DNA from: Roseibium aestuarii
GTDB taxonomy: Bacteria; Pseudomonadota; Alphaproteobacteria; Rhizobiales; Stappiaceae
Reading direction: 5' to 3'
DNA length: 64,000 nt
Assembly (NCBI RefSeq): GCF_008477545.1
Contig: NZ_VORA01000003.1
Coordinates: forward strand, 124,001 to 188,000
The translations under genes were made by a program, and so were the position numbers. How positions within the stretch are numbered: position 1 is the first letter of the stretch; every line of letters begins with the position of its first letter. Shown one piece after another: positions 36,000-45,154 of this stretch. The notes beneath the pieces are model-generated. The model made no database searches, had not been told where the DNA came from, and saw nothing but the letters and a program-made list of their open reading frames with translations.

Positions 36000-36749
36000 T
36001 TAGAGGACGCCGGCCTCGTTCTTGAGCTTGTCGACCAGTTCGGCCACGGAGCCCACCTTCACGCCAGCCTGACGGGCTGCCGGCTCGGCGGTCTTCAGCA
36101 CGCTCAGGCGCGGGGTCACATCGACACCGAAGTCGGCGACGGTCTTCTCGTCGATCGGCTTCTTCTTGGCCTTCATGATGTTCGGCAGGGAAGCGTAGCG
36201 CGGCTCGTTGAGGCGCAGGTCGGTGGTGACGATGGCCGGCAGGGCCAGCTTCACGGTCTGCAGACCACCATCGACTTCACGGGTCACGGCCACGGAGCCT
36301 TCGCCCAGGTCGACCTTGGAGGCAAAGGTGCCCTGGCCCCAACCCAGAAGGGCAGCCAGCATCTGGCCGGTCTGGTTGCAGTCATCGTCGATGGCCTGCT
36401 TGCCGAGGATCACGAGACCCGGCTCTTCGGCTTCCACGATGGCCTTGAGGATCTTGGCAACAGCCAGCGGCTCGACGGTTTCGTCGGTCTTGACCAGGAT
36501 CCCGCGGTCGGCGCCCATGGCAAGGCCGGTCCGGATGGTTTCCTGGGCCTGCTGCGGGCCGACGGAGACCACGATGACTTCCGTTGCCTTGCCGGCTTCC
36601 TTCAGACGCAGAGCCTCTTCGACGGCGATTTCGTCGAACGGGTTCATGGACATCTTGACGTTGGCCAGATCCACGCCGGATCCGTCAGCCTTCACGCGAA
36701 CCTTCACGTTGTAGTCGATCACCCGCTTCACGGGCACAAGGATCTTCAT
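36000..36749 (-). CDS. etfB: Electron transfer flavoprotein beta subunit
   Basis: The 249-residue partner of etfA. The beta-subunit signature [56 protein letters not shown] and the [27 protein letters not shown] segment (with AMP contact) are complete. It is first in the etfB-etfA-hbdA unit and has the promoter given separately. Confidence 0.95.
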   Translation of the reverse strand: MKILVPVKRVIDYNVKVRVKADGSGVDLANVKMSMNPFDEIAVEEALRLKEAGKATEVIVVSVGPQQAQETIRTGLAMGADRGILVKTDETVEPLAVAKILKAIVEAEEPGLVILGKQAIDDDCNQTGQMLAALLGWGQGTFASKVDLGEGSVAVTREVDGGLQTVKLALPAIVTTDLRLNEPRYASLPNIMKAKKKPIDEKTVADFGVDVTPRLSVLKTAEPAARQAGVKVGSVAELVDKLKNEAGVL

Positions 36750-37061
36750 TGAGTTATACCTCCACTCGGGCGTCCCACCCCGGTTTGAGCCTTATGGCCA
36801 GGTCCATGGCAGCCTCTCAACCTTCACGGTCGGCAGAAAACCGCCATTCCTCTCGCTCGGGCCGGGACGGTAAAGTCACGCGAAACGGCTGTCAACGATG
36901 GCGCAAGGGAACCCTGGGCGTTTGTCTCCAGGTCATGCCGCGCTGCGAAAGGCCTTTCGATCCCGGTCTTAAGGCGCAAGTGGCGGATCTTCAAGCGAAT
37001 GGTTGTCGCTGCCCCATGCCGATGCGGAATAACCGAAGCCGGATAAGACTTTAGTCTTCCC
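36750..37061. other. Intergenic region upstream of etfB
   Basis: A 312-bp non-coding stretch holding the etfB promoter and, at 37045-37058, the small palindrome AAGACT-TT-AGTCTT just after the adenosyltransferase stop, which could be a weak terminator for that gene. No small gene with a plausible ribosome site was found. Confidence 0.4.
36867..36895 (-). promoter_or_regulatory. Candidate promoter for etfB-etfA
   Basis: On minus, TTGACA (36890-36895), a 17-bp spacer and TACCGT (36867-36872), about 118 bases before the etfB ATG. The -35 is a perfect consensus hexamer; the -10 is weak. Confidence 0.45.
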
Positions 37062-37637
37062 TCAGCGATTTTGACCGGGCACCCAGAGCACATCGCCCGA
37101 GGCCGCCCGATTGCAAACTCGCGCTGCAACAAAGAAGAAATCTGACAACCTGTTGATATATTTGATGGACGCGGCACCGATCGTTTCCTGGGCCGCCAGC
37201 GCCACCATCAGGCGCTCCGCCCGCCGCGACACGGTCCGCGCCAGATGCAGATGGGCGGAAGCTGCCGTTCCGCCCGGCAGCACGAAGGACCGCAGCGGAT
37301 CGAGCTGCGCATTGAACCGGTCGATTTCCTGTTCCAGCCGGTCCACCTGCGCCTGAATGATGCGCAAGGGCTCATAGCCCAGATCCTGACCTGTTTCCGG
37401 CGTGGCGAGATCCGCCCCCAGATCGAAGAGATCGTTCTGGATGCGCCCGAGCACCACATCGAGCTCCGGGTTCTCCGTCGCCGTGTAGAGCCGCGCCATG
37501 CCGACGACCGAGTTGGTCTCGTCGACCGTGCCATAGGCGTCGATCCGCAGGTCGGACTTGAGGCGGCGCTCGCCACTGCCAAGTGCCGTCGTTCCCTGAT
37601 CGCCCGTACGGGTGTAGATCTTGTTCAGAACCACCAT
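37062..37637 (-). CDS. Cob(I)yrinic acid a,c-diamide adenosyltransferase (PduO-type)
   Basis: A 191-residue ATR enzyme that adenosylates cob(I)alamin. The ATP-binding N-terminus KIYTRTGDQGTTALGSGERRLKSD, the DAYGTVDETNSVVGMAR segment and the C-terminal RTVSRRAERLMVAL and INRLSDFFFVAARVCN helices are conserved marks of the PduO/CobO-unrelated family. It lies between the twin-TM gene and etfB. The coupling of adenosyltransferase and ETF genes is common in this order and probably linked to methylmalonyl-CoA metabolism; that is inference. Confidence 0.91.
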   Translation of the reverse strand: MVVLNKIYTRTGDQGTTALGSGERRLKSDLRIDAYGTVDETNSVVGMARLYTATENPELDVVLGRIQNDLFDLGADLATPETGQDLGYEPLRIIQAQVDRLEQEIDRFNAQLDPLRSFVLPGGTAASAHLHLARTVSRRAERLMVALAAQETIGAASIKYINRLSDFFFVAARVCNRAASGDVLWVPGQNR

Positions 37638-37712
37638 GTCGTCATTCGCCCCCTCGTTGGCCCCCTTGCGAGCCCGCTCGTGTCCGGACCCGGCGCCATC
37701 CCGCGCCTCGGG

Positions 37713-37907
37713 TCATTGCCGTCCGAAGAAATAGAGCCCGCCCATGACGACGACAATGACGATGAACTGCAGGCCGACGCGCCAGCGCATCAGGTTCTGA
37801 GACCGGCTGGGCGATCCGCCGCGCAGCATGTTCCAGAGCCCCGCCAGCAGAACCAGCGCCACGGCCACCATCCCCAGACGCACCACGATATCCCATGCAC
37901 TTGCCAT
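37713..37907 (-). CDS. Twin-transmembrane small protein (HIG1-like)
   Basis: A 64-residue protein with two hydrophobic helices (VVRLGMVAVALVLLAGLWNML and GLQFIVIVVVMGGLYFF) joined by the short polar loop RGGSPSRSQNLMRWRV. The M-RWRV-x-Q-x-x-x motif fits the HIG1 domain, whose mitochondrial relatives bind cytochrome oxidase. In alphaproteobacteria it precedes the cobalamin adenosyltransferase and etfBA, as here; its role is unknown. Confidence 0.8.
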   Translation of the reverse strand: MASAWDIVVRLGMVAVALVLLAGLWNMLRGGSPSRSQNLMRWRVGLQFIVIVVVMGGLYFFGRQ

Positions 37908-38118
37908 TTTCGTCTCCCGAGGGCCGGATCAACCCCGGCCATGTTGGGTGACAGGGTATGGCTTCCTGTCGCCAAGGCAAGTCACGAAGGAAAATCACCC
38001 GCGACATCTGCGCGCATCCCGACGCCGACCCTCAAAGAGACGCGACCGCACGCCAGGGCTCTGGCGCACGGTCGGGAGAGGAGATCGCGATGATCTTGTC
38101 CGGCAAGGCGCGAACGGA

Positions 38119-38607
38119 TCAGGCGGCCTTCTGGTTCAGGCGGTCTTCGCCCAGACGCAGCAGCTTGTTGTCGGCTTCCTTTTCCTCCGCCAGAGTGGTG
38201 CGCAGGATCATAGCCGCATCCTCGTAGCCAAGTTCCTTGGCCCAGGACACGAGCGTACCGTAACGGGTGATCTCGTAGTGTTCGACGGCCTGCGCGGAAG
38301 CGATCAGGGCCGCATCCTTGGTCTTGGCGTCGGTCACTTCCTCCAGAAGCTCCTCGGCTTCCTGGACGATGCCTTCGATGGCCGGGCATTCCTCGGCCTT
38401 CATTTCCAGGCCCAGGGAAGAGAAGACCTGCTTGAGACGGGACACGTGCTCGCGGGTTTCTTCCAGATGTGCCGAGAAAAGATCCTTGAGCATCTTGGAG
38501 CTCGCGGCCTTTTCCATCACCGGAATCTTCTTCAGCAGAAAGTTCTCGGCGAAATAGACATCCTGCAGTGTGTGTTCGAAAAGGTCTTTCAGAGAAGAAA
38601 TGGACAT
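38119..38607 (-). CDS. YciE/DUF892 ferritin-like protein
   Basis: A 162-residue four-helix-bundle protein. The DUF892 start SISSLKDLFEHTLQDVYFAE, followed by paired E/H positions (AHLEETREHVSRL, QAVEHYEITRYGTL, LAEEKEADNKLL), matches a di-iron ferritin-like site. GGAGG lies six bases before ATG 38607 and fixes the start. DUF892 proteins are induced by osmotic or oxidative stress; the biochemical role is not defined. Confidence 0.85.
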   Translation of the reverse strand: MSISSLKDLFEHTLQDVYFAENFLLKKIPVMEKAASSKMLKDLFSAHLEETREHVSRLKQVFSSLGLEMKAEECPAIEGIVQEAEELLEEVTDAKTKDAALIASAQAVEHYEITRYGTLVSWAKELGYEDAAMILRTTLAEEKEADNKLLRLGEDRLNQKAA

Positions 38608-38693
38608 GGGGATCCTCCACGAATTGGATTTACCTTCGTCCAATCCCGCGCACCCTGTGCGAGTTCCCCAGCGAAACATTAAATTTCGCAGGC

Positions 38694-39566
38694 CTACTCT
38701 TCCTTGCGCGCCGCCTCGCCGAGAAACCGGTCGAGCAGACGGGTCGAAAGCACGCGCTTCAGCACGGCCAGCACATGGGTCGGGATCGTCACCCGATAGC
38801 GTGCCCTCGGCCTATCGGCCTCCAGAGCATGGATCAGCGGCTTCACCACCGCCCCGGCGGGCAGTTTCCACGGTCCCGGCTCACCGGCTTCCATCCGCTT
38901 GCGCCGCTTGGCATAGGCCGCGGCATGCCGCGAGGCCTCGAGACCCTCAGGCCCGATCCAGCGATCGAAATTCGCCAGCGCATTGGCGGTGAAGGCGGTG
39001 GCGATCGGTCCCGGCTCGATCAGCGAAACATGCAGGCCTGTGCCCGCCAGCTCCATGCGCAAGGTGTCGCTGTAGCCCTCGAGCGCAAACTTTGAGGCCG
39101 TATAGGCGCCGCGATAGGGCATGGCGATGAAGCCAAGAATGGAGGAGCACTGGACGATCCGTCCATGCCCCTGGGCGAGCATGACCGGGAGGACCTGCCG
39201 GGTCAGTTCGTGCCAGCCGAAGAAATTGGCCTGAAAGAGCGTCTTGAGCGCGTCCGTGGAGATATCTTCCAGCGCCCCGGGAATGGCATAGGCGCCATTG
39301 TTGAACAGGGCATCGAGCCGGCCATCGGTCCGGGCAAGCACATCCTGCAGGGCAGGCGCAATGGTCTCCGGCGCCTCATAGTCGATGAGGACGGCTTCAA
39401 ACCCCTGCGCCTTCAGGGCCTCCACATCCTCGGCGCGACGCGCAGAGGCGAAGACCCGCCAGTCCCGGCCCCGCAGCAGACGAGCGGCCTCTGCGCCGAT
39501 CCCGGTCGAGCAGCCGGTGATCAGGATGGTGCGCTTTGCCGCCAGAGAGCCTTGTCTCGTCGCCAT
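38694..39566 (-). CDS. Short-chain dehydrogenase/reductase
   Basis: A 290-residue SDR. The NAD(P)-binding TGCSTGIGAE, the NNGAYA (NNAG-like) strand, the catalytic serine in VQCSSILGFI, YxxxK as YTASKFALEGYSD, and the PG motif EPGPIATAF are all intact. The R36-R37 pair after the second strand favours NADP(H). Substrate is not evident. It follows the DUF892 gene in the same direction with an 86-bp gap; the UbiH-type hydroxylase lies directly upstream, so it may be part of that transcript. Confidence 0.85.
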   Translation of the reverse strand: MATRQGSLAAKRTILITGCSTGIGAEAARLLRGRDWRVFASARRAEDVEALKAQGFEAVLIDYEAPETIAPALQDVLARTDGRLDALFNNGAYAIPGALEDISTDALKTLFQANFFGWHELTRQVLPVMLAQGHGRIVQCSSILGFIAMPYRGAYTASKFALEGYSDTLRMELAGTGLHVSLIEPGPIATAFTANALANFDRWIGPEGLEASRHAAAYAKRRKRMEAGEPGPWKLPAGAVVKPLIHALEADRPRARYRVTIPTHVLAVLKRVLSTRLLDRFLGEAARKEE

Positions 39567-39587
39567 GGGAACCCGCAGAAGGAGGAA

Positions 39588-40835
39588 CTAGATCGATTGA
39601 CCGGAGAGCAGGCGCGGCGCGGGGCCGGCAAGACCTGCGGCCTCCGAGATGAAACGGCTCTTGAGGAAGGGCATGCGGTCCACGAGGCCGAGGCCGAAAT
39701 CACGGGCCGCGCGCAGCACGTCATTGTCGTTGGAAAACAGCCGGTTCAGCACATCGGTCACGACGCCCATCTGGAACGCGTCGAACCGCCGCCAGCGCTG
39801 ATAGCGCTCCAGCACGTCCATGGCCCCCACGTCCTGGCCGAGCCGATGGGCTTCCACCAGCACCTCCGCCAGCGCCGCCACATCCTTGAAGCCCATGTTG
39901 AGACCCTGACCCGCGATCGGGTGGATGCCGTGGGCCGCATCTCCAGCGAGCGCGAAGCGCGGCCGCACGAAGTCCCGCGCCAGCGTCAGGCCGAGCGGAT
40001 AGGCATTGCGCGGACCGCCCAGTTCGATCTTGCCGAGATGATGACCGAAGCGGCGCTCCAGCTCGATCTCGAAGGTGAAGTCGTCGCTGGCCACAAGACG
40101 CTTCGCGTCCTCGGTCCGCTCCGTCCACACCAGCGACGACCGGTTGCCGGGAAGCGGCAGGATGGCAAAGGGCCCGGCGGGCAGGAAATGTTCCTCCGCG
40201 CGGCCATTGTGCGGCCGCTCGTGGGACACGGTGGTCACGATGCCCGACTGGCCGTAATCCCAGTGAACGGTGCGGATGCCGGCCAGATCGCGCAGGCGCG
40301 AGCGAACTCCGTCGGCCGCGACCAGCAGTTTTGCGGAGAGCGCCTTGCCGCTCGCCAGCGTGATCCGCACACCGGAACCGGACGTGGCGAAACTTGCGGC
40401 CGTGTCCGGCGCCTCGAAGTCGACACCCAGCGCCTGCGCCTTCTCATAGAGCGCCGGAAGCATCAGCCCGTTCGGCACCATGTGGGCAAACGGCTCGCTT
40501 TCGTCGCCTTCCTTGCGCTCGGCGCCAAAGGTGAGGAAGACCGGACGCACCACATCGCGCAGCTTGCTGTCGGTGACGATCATCTCGTTGATCGGCTGGG
40601 CACCGTCCCGGATCTGCTCCCAGATCCCCAGGCTGTCTAGCATGCGGCAGGCGGCCGCCGCGATCGCCGAGGCGCGCGGATCCTTATCCAGAACATTCAT
40701 CGGCTTGGGGTCGACGACCACAACCTTGAGGCCCGCGTCGCCGGTTTTCAGCGCCAGAGCCAGAGACAGGCCAACATAACCGCCGCCAGCGATGGCCACA
40801 TCATACATGGCGTCGGTTTCGGGTGCCTTGTTCAT
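39588..40835 (-). CDS. UbiH/UbiF-type FAD monooxygenase (ubiquinone hydroxylase)
   Basis: A 415-residue flavoprotein hydroxylase of the ubiquinone-biosynthesis family. GGGYVGLSLALALK is the dinucleotide-binding motif, a DG motif occurs as AADGVRSRLRDLAGI, and the second FAD motif is ALAGDAAHGIHPIAGQGLNMGFKDVAAL. Which ring position is hydroxylated is not decided by eye. AGGAG precedes ATG 40835 with six-base spacing, so the ATG six bases upstream is rejected. It is divergent from tesB. Confidence 0.87.
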   Translation of the reverse strand: MNKAPETDAMYDVAIAGGGYVGLSLALALKTGDAGLKVVVVDPKPMNVLDKDPRASAIAAAACRMLDSLGIWEQIRDGAQPINEMIVTDSKLRDVVRPVFLTFGAERKEGDESEPFAHMVPNGLMLPALYEKAQALGVDFEAPDTAASFATSGSGVRITLASGKALSAKLLVAADGVRSRLRDLAGIRTVHWDYGQSGIVTTVSHERPHNGRAEEHFLPAGPFAILPLPGNRSSLVWTERTEDAKRLVASDDFTFEIELERRFGHHLGKIELGGPRNAYPLGLTLARDFVRPRFALAGDAAHGIHPIAGQGLNMGFKDVAALAEVLVEAHRLGQDVGAMDVLERYQRWRRFDAFQMGVVTDVLNRLFSNDNDVLRAARDFGLGLVDRMPFLKSRFISEAAGLAGPAPRLLSGQSI

Positions 40836-40974
40836 CACCATCTCCTGGGATCTCGTCTTTCGTATTCCCTAGGGGCAACTTGACTTCGCATGGGCCTGCG
40901 TTCAAGTGGACCCAACCACTGTCCCCAATCTCAGCGGTGACATCATCAAGACCTATTTAGCAGGGATCTCGCCG

Positions 40975-41868
40975 ATGAACACGGCCGTAGAGACACTTCT
41001 TGAAACTTTGAACCTGGAACAGCTCGAGCACAATCTGTTCCGTGGTCGCAGCCCCCAGGTGGGATGGCAGCGCATCTTCGGCGGTCAGGTGATCGGCCAG
41101 GCCCTGATGGCCGTGTCGCGCACCGTCCAGTCCGACCGGCTGATCCACTCGCTCCACGGCTACTTCCTGCGCCCGGGCGACCCGGAAGTGCCGATCATCT
41201 ATGACGTGGACCGGATCCGCGACGGCGGCAGCTTCACCACCCGCCGGGTCGTCGCCATCCAGCACGGCAAGGCGATCTTCTCCATGTCCGCCTCCTTCCA
41301 GCAGATGGAAGAAGGCCTGGAACACCAGATCCAGATGCCCGACGTGCCGCAGCCGGAAGACCTGCCGAGCGAGCAGGACCTGAAGGAAAAGTTCCTCTCC
41401 GTGGCGCCGGAACACGTGCGCAAGTACTGGGAGCGCGAGCGCCCGATCGAGCTGCGCCCGGTGGACCTGACCCACTATTTCTCCAAGAAACCCCTGCCGC
41501 CGGAGCAGCAGGTCTGGGTCCGGGCGACCGGCGCACTGCCGGACGATCCGGTCGTGCACTCCTGCGTCCTGGCCTATGCCTCGGACATGACCCTGCTCGA
41601 CACCTCCCTGTTCCCCCATGGCAGATCCGTCTTCTCGCCGGATATCCAGGCGGCCAGCCTCGACCACGCCATGTGGTTCCATCGCCCCTTCCGAGCGGAC
41701 GAATGGCTGCTCTATGTGGAGGATTCCCCGTCTGCCTCGGGCTCGCGCGGCATGAACCGCGGGTCGCTCTACACCCGCGAGGGCGTGCTTGTGGCCTCCA
41801 CCGCGCAGGAAGGCCTCATTCGCCACGTGGAGCCGGGGAACTACAAGGGCCCGAAGCCCTCGCTCTGA
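40975..41868 (+). CDS. tesB: Acyl-CoA thioesterase II
   Basis: A 297-residue double-hotdog thioesterase that hydrolyses medium- to long-chain acyl-CoA. FRGRSPQVGWQRIFGGQVIGQAL is the N-terminal hotdog helix, GGSFTTRRVVAIQHGKAIFSMSASFQ follows, and the second domain has LAYASDMTLLDTSLFPHG and SLDHAMWFHRPF with the Asp/Gln/Thr catalytic region. ATG 40975 was preferred; the upstream frame (from 40906) lacks a ribosome site. It converges on the CobW-like gene across a palindromic repeat. Confidence 0.92.
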   Translation: MNTAVETLLETLNLEQLEHNLFRGRSPQVGWQRIFGGQVIGQALMAVSRTVQSDRLIHSLHGYFLRPGDPEVPIIYDVDRIRDGGSFTTRRVVAIQHGKAIFSMSASFQQMEEGLEHQIQMPDVPQPEDLPSEQDLKEKFLSVAPEHVRKYWERERPIELRPVDLTHYFSKKPLPPEQQVWVRATGALPDDPVVHSCVLAYASDMTLLDTSLFPHGRSVFSPDIQAASLDHAMWFHRPFRADEWLLYVEDSPSASGSRGMNRGSLYTREGVLVASTAQEGLIRHVEPGNYKGPKPSL

Positions 41869-41902
41869 ACCGGAACTGAGGAGGGGGGGCCCTCTCGCGC
41901 TG

Positions 41903-41929
41903 TGATGCCCGGGCCTGTCCCGGACATCC
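41903..41929. repeat. Solitary palindromic intergenic repeat
   Basis: TGATGCCCGGG - CCTGT - CCCGGACATC folds into an imperfect hairpin. It resembles the repeats at 47355-47441 (shared CGGGC-TTGT-CCCG core), so it may be another copy of the same dispersed element class. It lies between two converging genes and could help termination. Confidence 0.45.
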
Positions 41930-41942
41930 CGTCTGCCGCGTT

Positions 41943-43178
41943 CTAGCGCCGGATCGGCGAGGTGAAGCCGGAGATCGCCAGCGGATTGTCCGTCATGGCC
42001 TTGGGATCCGGCGTATCCGGCTTCAGCGCGCCCGAAAACGCATCGAAGAGCTGGGCGACGAAACTTTCCGGCAGGTCATTGGTGATGAAGACCATGCGCG
42101 TGCGATGATCCGCATCCGGCCAGGCCTCCAGGGTCGCGGGCGGGTGGAACACGTGCTGGACCCCGTGAATGACGACCGGACGATCCGGATCCTCCGCGAT
42201 GCGCACGATCCCCTTCACCCGCAGCAGCTTGGGCCCGTGGGCAGAGCGCAGCAGATCGAGGAACATCTCCAGCGCCCCAGCCGGAATGGGACGATCCGTC
42301 GCCAGAGTGAAGGCCCGGATCCGGTCGCTGTGCCGGTTGCGGTCATGATGATGCTGTCCGTGATCATGGCCGTGGTCATGATGGTGATGCTCATGACCAT
42401 GATCGTGTCCGTGATGATGGCCGCCATGATGATCATGGTGATCATGATCCGAATATGCGCCGTCATTCAGCCACTTGGTCACATCGGGGATCTTGCTTGA
42501 CGGGTCATAGAGCCCCGCGTCGAAGAGGCGGCCGGGAACCGCTTCACCCGCCTGAGCATCCAGAACGGTTGCGCCCGGATTGAACCGCTTCAACCGCGCC
42601 TTGAGCTCGGAAAGGGCGGCCCCGCCACCGGCCTCCGCGACGAGATCGGTCTTCGTCAGAACCAAACGATCCGCCACCGCCGCCTGACGGCGGGCTTCCT
42701 CATGGGTGTCCAGCGTCTCAAGCCCGTTGACCGCATCGACCAGCGTCACGACGCTCTCCAGCCGGTAGCGCATCACCAGATAGGGATGCAGCATGATCGT
42801 GTGCAGGATAGGCCCCGGATCGGCGAGACCCGTGGTTTCGATCACCACACGCGCCAGACGGTCGCGCCGCCCGTTGTCGATTTGCCGCAGCAAGTTTTCC
42901 AGCGTCGTCACCAGATCGCCGCGAATGGTGCAGCACAGGCAGCCCGACGACAGTTCCAGAATGCAGTCTTCCGCCTGTTCCACCAGCAGATGGTCCAGGC
43001 CGATCTCGCCGAACTCGTTGATGATGACCGCCGTATCCGCCATGGCCGGATCCTTCAGGATGCGGTTCAGCAGCGTGGTCTTGCCGGCACCGAGAAACCC
43101 GGTGATCACCGAAAGCGGAATGGGCGGCTTCGGTCCGCGCGGCTTGGGGGCGGCGGAAGGAGAGGTCTGGTCGGCCAT
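41943..43178 (-). CDS. CobW/COG0523 GTP-binding metallochaperone with His-rich insert
   Basis: A 411-residue G3E-family GTPase. Walker A is GFLGAGKTTLLN, the metal motif is the CxCC type (SSGCLCCTIRGDL), Walker B is VVIETTGLADP, and the base-recognition motif TKTD follows. A histidine/aspartate-rich insert (about residues 255-300, with more than 20 histidines) separates it from the C-terminal CobW_C domain. Such inserts store or transfer zinc or nickel. A zinc role is usual for this subfamily, but a nickel role with the urease genes 2.5 kb away is possible. GAGG before ATG 43178 fixes the start. Confidence 0.87.
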   Translation of the reverse strand: MADQTSPSAAPKPRGPKPPIPLSVITGFLGAGKTTLLNRILKDPAMADTAVIINEFGEIGLDHLLVEQAEDCILELSSGCLCCTIRGDLVTTLENLLRQIDNGRRDRLARVVIETTGLADPGPILHTIMLHPYLVMRYRLESVVTLVDAVNGLETLDTHEEARRQAAVADRLVLTKTDLVAEAGGGAALSELKARLKRFNPGATVLDAQAGEAVPGRLFDAGLYDPSSKIPDVTKWLNDGAYSDHDHHDHHGGHHHGHDHGHEHHHHDHGHDHGQHHHDRNRHSDRIRAFTLATDRPIPAGALEMFLDLLRSAHGPKLLRVKGIVRIAEDPDRPVVIHGVQHVFHPPATLEAWPDADHRTRMVFITNDLPESFVAQLFDAFSGALKPDTPDPKAMTDNPLAISGFTSPIRR

Positions 43179-43322
43179 GGAACACCTCGTCGGCTGGCAG
43201 GTTCCGCAGGGCACAGCGGAAGCGCGCGCGGACATCGTGCCAGAGACCTAGGACAGGACGAGCGGAAAATCCAGAGCAGGCGGCCGCCGTTTCAGGGAAG
43301 AAGGCGGCGCGGGGCGATCACA

Positions 43323-43556
43323 TCACGCGGAAATGTCGGCGACCTTGGCGGCGCCATCAGCAGCCTTGGCTTCGGCCTCGACGGCCTCTGCCTTGTCCTC
43401 GTCGTCCTTGACGACCTTGCGAACCACTTCGGCAGCCTTGCGCAGGGTGGCGATGACCTCTTCGACCGACATGCCTTCGGCAAGCTGGTTGGCGGAAAGC
43501 TCGGCCAGATCCGCAAGTGCCAGGATGGTTGCAGAGCTGCGCGGTTCCACGATCAT
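43323..43556 (-). CDS. Small protein of unknown function
   Basis: A 77-residue, helical, acidic protein (MIVEPRSSATILALADLAELSANQ...) with a Lys/Glu/Ala-rich tail and C-terminus KVADISA. The N-terminal half has a regular amphipathic helix (SVEEVIATLRKAAEVVRKVVK). GGAG eight bases upstream fixes ATG 43556. The C-terminal DISA ending resembles the small proteins at 32925-33855, which may be coincidental. Not recognised as a named family. Confidence 0.6.
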   Translation of the reverse strand: MIVEPRSSATILALADLAELSANQLAEGMSVEEVIATLRKAAEVVRKVVKDDEDKAEAVEAEAKAADGAAKVADISA

Positions 43557-43672
43557 CGTCGGTCTCCTTTGGCGGATCGAGGGACAGGCAGCCGGCGCGA
43601 CAAAGCCGGATCGGCGGCTCTTCCTGAGCGACACGAGCGCCTGTATCTACAGCAGGAATGCCTGACCCATGG

Positions 43673-43687
43673 TTAGCCAGTCGTTAA
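43673..43687. promoter_or_regulatory. Near-match to CtrA box
   Basis: TTAGCCAGTCGTTAA has the TTAA-N7-TTAA layout with one mismatch in the first half. It is about 115 bases upstream of the small gene at 43323-43556 and close to the dacA-like stop. A one-mismatch palindrome is weak evidence. Confidence 0.25.
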
Positions 43688-43735
43688 GATCCGAAAATAA
43701 TTCCGGGGATCGGACGCGTTGGACGCCCGCTTCCG

Positions 43736-45154
43736 TCAGCCGTTTCCGGATTTCGGCTCCGGTGCGGGAACCGGGACCGTGAAGCCCTTACCGGGCTGGA
43801 ACAGTGACCCCGGAGCAGGGGCCTGCACCTCCTCCTGACGCAAGACCGGCAGGTCCGCGTCGTCGGTCGCACCGGTTCTCATCCGGCCAGGATGGGGCAT
43901 CGGCACCGGAATGGTGGAGGGGACGGACCCGTCGGAGGCCTGACTGGCACGCGGCGGTGCGGCCCCCACCGGAACGCCCGTGGAGATGCGCAGGGATGCC
44001 AGCTCGTGCTGCACCGGACCCAGCGTGCGGTCGAGCACCTTCTTCCAGTCCGGTTCGCCATTGGGCAGCTTGACGTCTGAGAGATCGGCCTTGCCGCCCG
44101 CCGCCGGTGCGGTGGCAGCTCCCGGCTTCAGCACGCTGCCCGGCCGGCCCGCCATGAAGGACATGAGACCGCTCGGCGCACCGCCCTGAAGATCAAAATC
44201 CGCCATCAGGCCTTCAAGACCGGGCTTCGCATTGCGCTTGCAATAGCCGTCGGCCGGTGGCTGACCCGGATTGCTGCTGAGACTGGCGAGCGAGCGGGAT
44301 CCGGCGCGCTCGCGGAAGGCCTTGTCGATCACCTGACGGGCGAAGGCGGAACGCTCGAGCCCCGAGGCGCCGCCCAGCACCACCGCAATGATGGTGCGGC
44401 CGGACCGGGTGACCGAGGCGGCCACGTTGTAGCCGGAGTTGCAGATGTAACCGGTCTTTAGGCCGTCCGCGCCGGGAACCCGGGAGAGAAACTCCCGGTT
44501 GGCGGAGAGCAGGGTCTTCTGACCGTATTCGAGCCCACCCAGCCTGTAATAGTCGCGGGATTCGGGGAAATCCCGGCGCAGGGCCACGGCGAGAAGCGCC
44601 AGGTCGCGGGCGCTGGAGACCTGAGCATTGTCCGGCAGCCCATGGGGATTGACGAAACGGGTGCTGCGCATGCCGAGCCGCTGGGCCTCGGCATTCATCA
44701 TGCCGACAAAGGCCCGCTCCCTGCCGCCGATGGCTTCCCCAAGCGCCACGGCAATGTCATTGGCTGACTTCACCATGACGATCTTGAGCGCCGTATCCAC
44801 AGTCAGCGTCGTGCCGACCTTGAACCCCATCTTGCTCGGCGCCTGATTGAGCGAATTAGCCGATTGCACCACCACCGAGTTCAGACTGGCCCGGCCTTCG
44901 CGGATCGCCTTGAAGGTCACATAGGCGGTCATCATCTTGGTCAGGCTGGCCGGATACCAGAGGCGGGTGGCATTCTTCTCGTCCATCACCGTGCCGGTTC
45001 CCGCATCGACCACCACATAGGCGCCGATCTCGGCGCGCACCGGAGAGGCGACCAGACCGATGAGCCCCATCATCAGGCTCAGCAGCGCCAACAGGCGGCG
45101 CGCGGACCCATTGCGGGGCAGGCACAGGTCGGAACAGGCGGAACGTGACGTCAC
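43736..45154 (-). CDS. D-alanyl-D-alanine carboxypeptidase (penicillin-binding protein, DacA-type)
   Basis: A 472-residue exported serine DD-carboxypeptidase that trims peptidoglycan stem peptides. After a signal peptide (LLALLSLMMGLIGLVASPVRA) come SxxK as PASLTKMMTAY, SxN as KSANDIAVALGE, and KTG as ADGLKTGYICNSGY. The long C-terminal region is Pro/Ala-rich and lacks a clear amphipathic membrane anchor. The start is GTG 45154 with AGAGGG just upstream; an ATG at 45232 gives a longer, less plausible leader. It is divergent from the urease operon. Confidence 0.9.
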   Translation of the reverse strand: MTSRSACSDLCLPRNGSARRLLALLSLMMGLIGLVASPVRAEIGAYVVVDAGTGTVMDEKNATRLWYPASLTKMMTAYVTFKAIREGRASLNSVVVQSANSLNQAPSKMGFKVGTTLTVDTALKIVMVKSANDIAVALGEAIGGRERAFVGMMNAEAQRLGMRSTRFVNPHGLPDNAQVSSARDLALLAVALRRDFPESRDYYRLGGLEYGQKTLLSANREFLSRVPGADGLKTGYICNSGYNVAASVTRSGRTIIAVVLGGASGLERSAFARQVIDKAFRERAGSRSLASLSSNPGQPPADGYCKRNAKPGLEGLMADFDLQGGAPSGLMSFMAGRPGSVLKPGAATAPAAGGKADLSDVKLPNGEPDWKKVLDRTLGPVQHELASLRISTGVPVGAAPPRASQASDGSVPSTIPVPMPHPGRMRTGATDDADLPVLRQEEVQAPAPGSLFQPGKGFTVPVPAPEPKSGNG

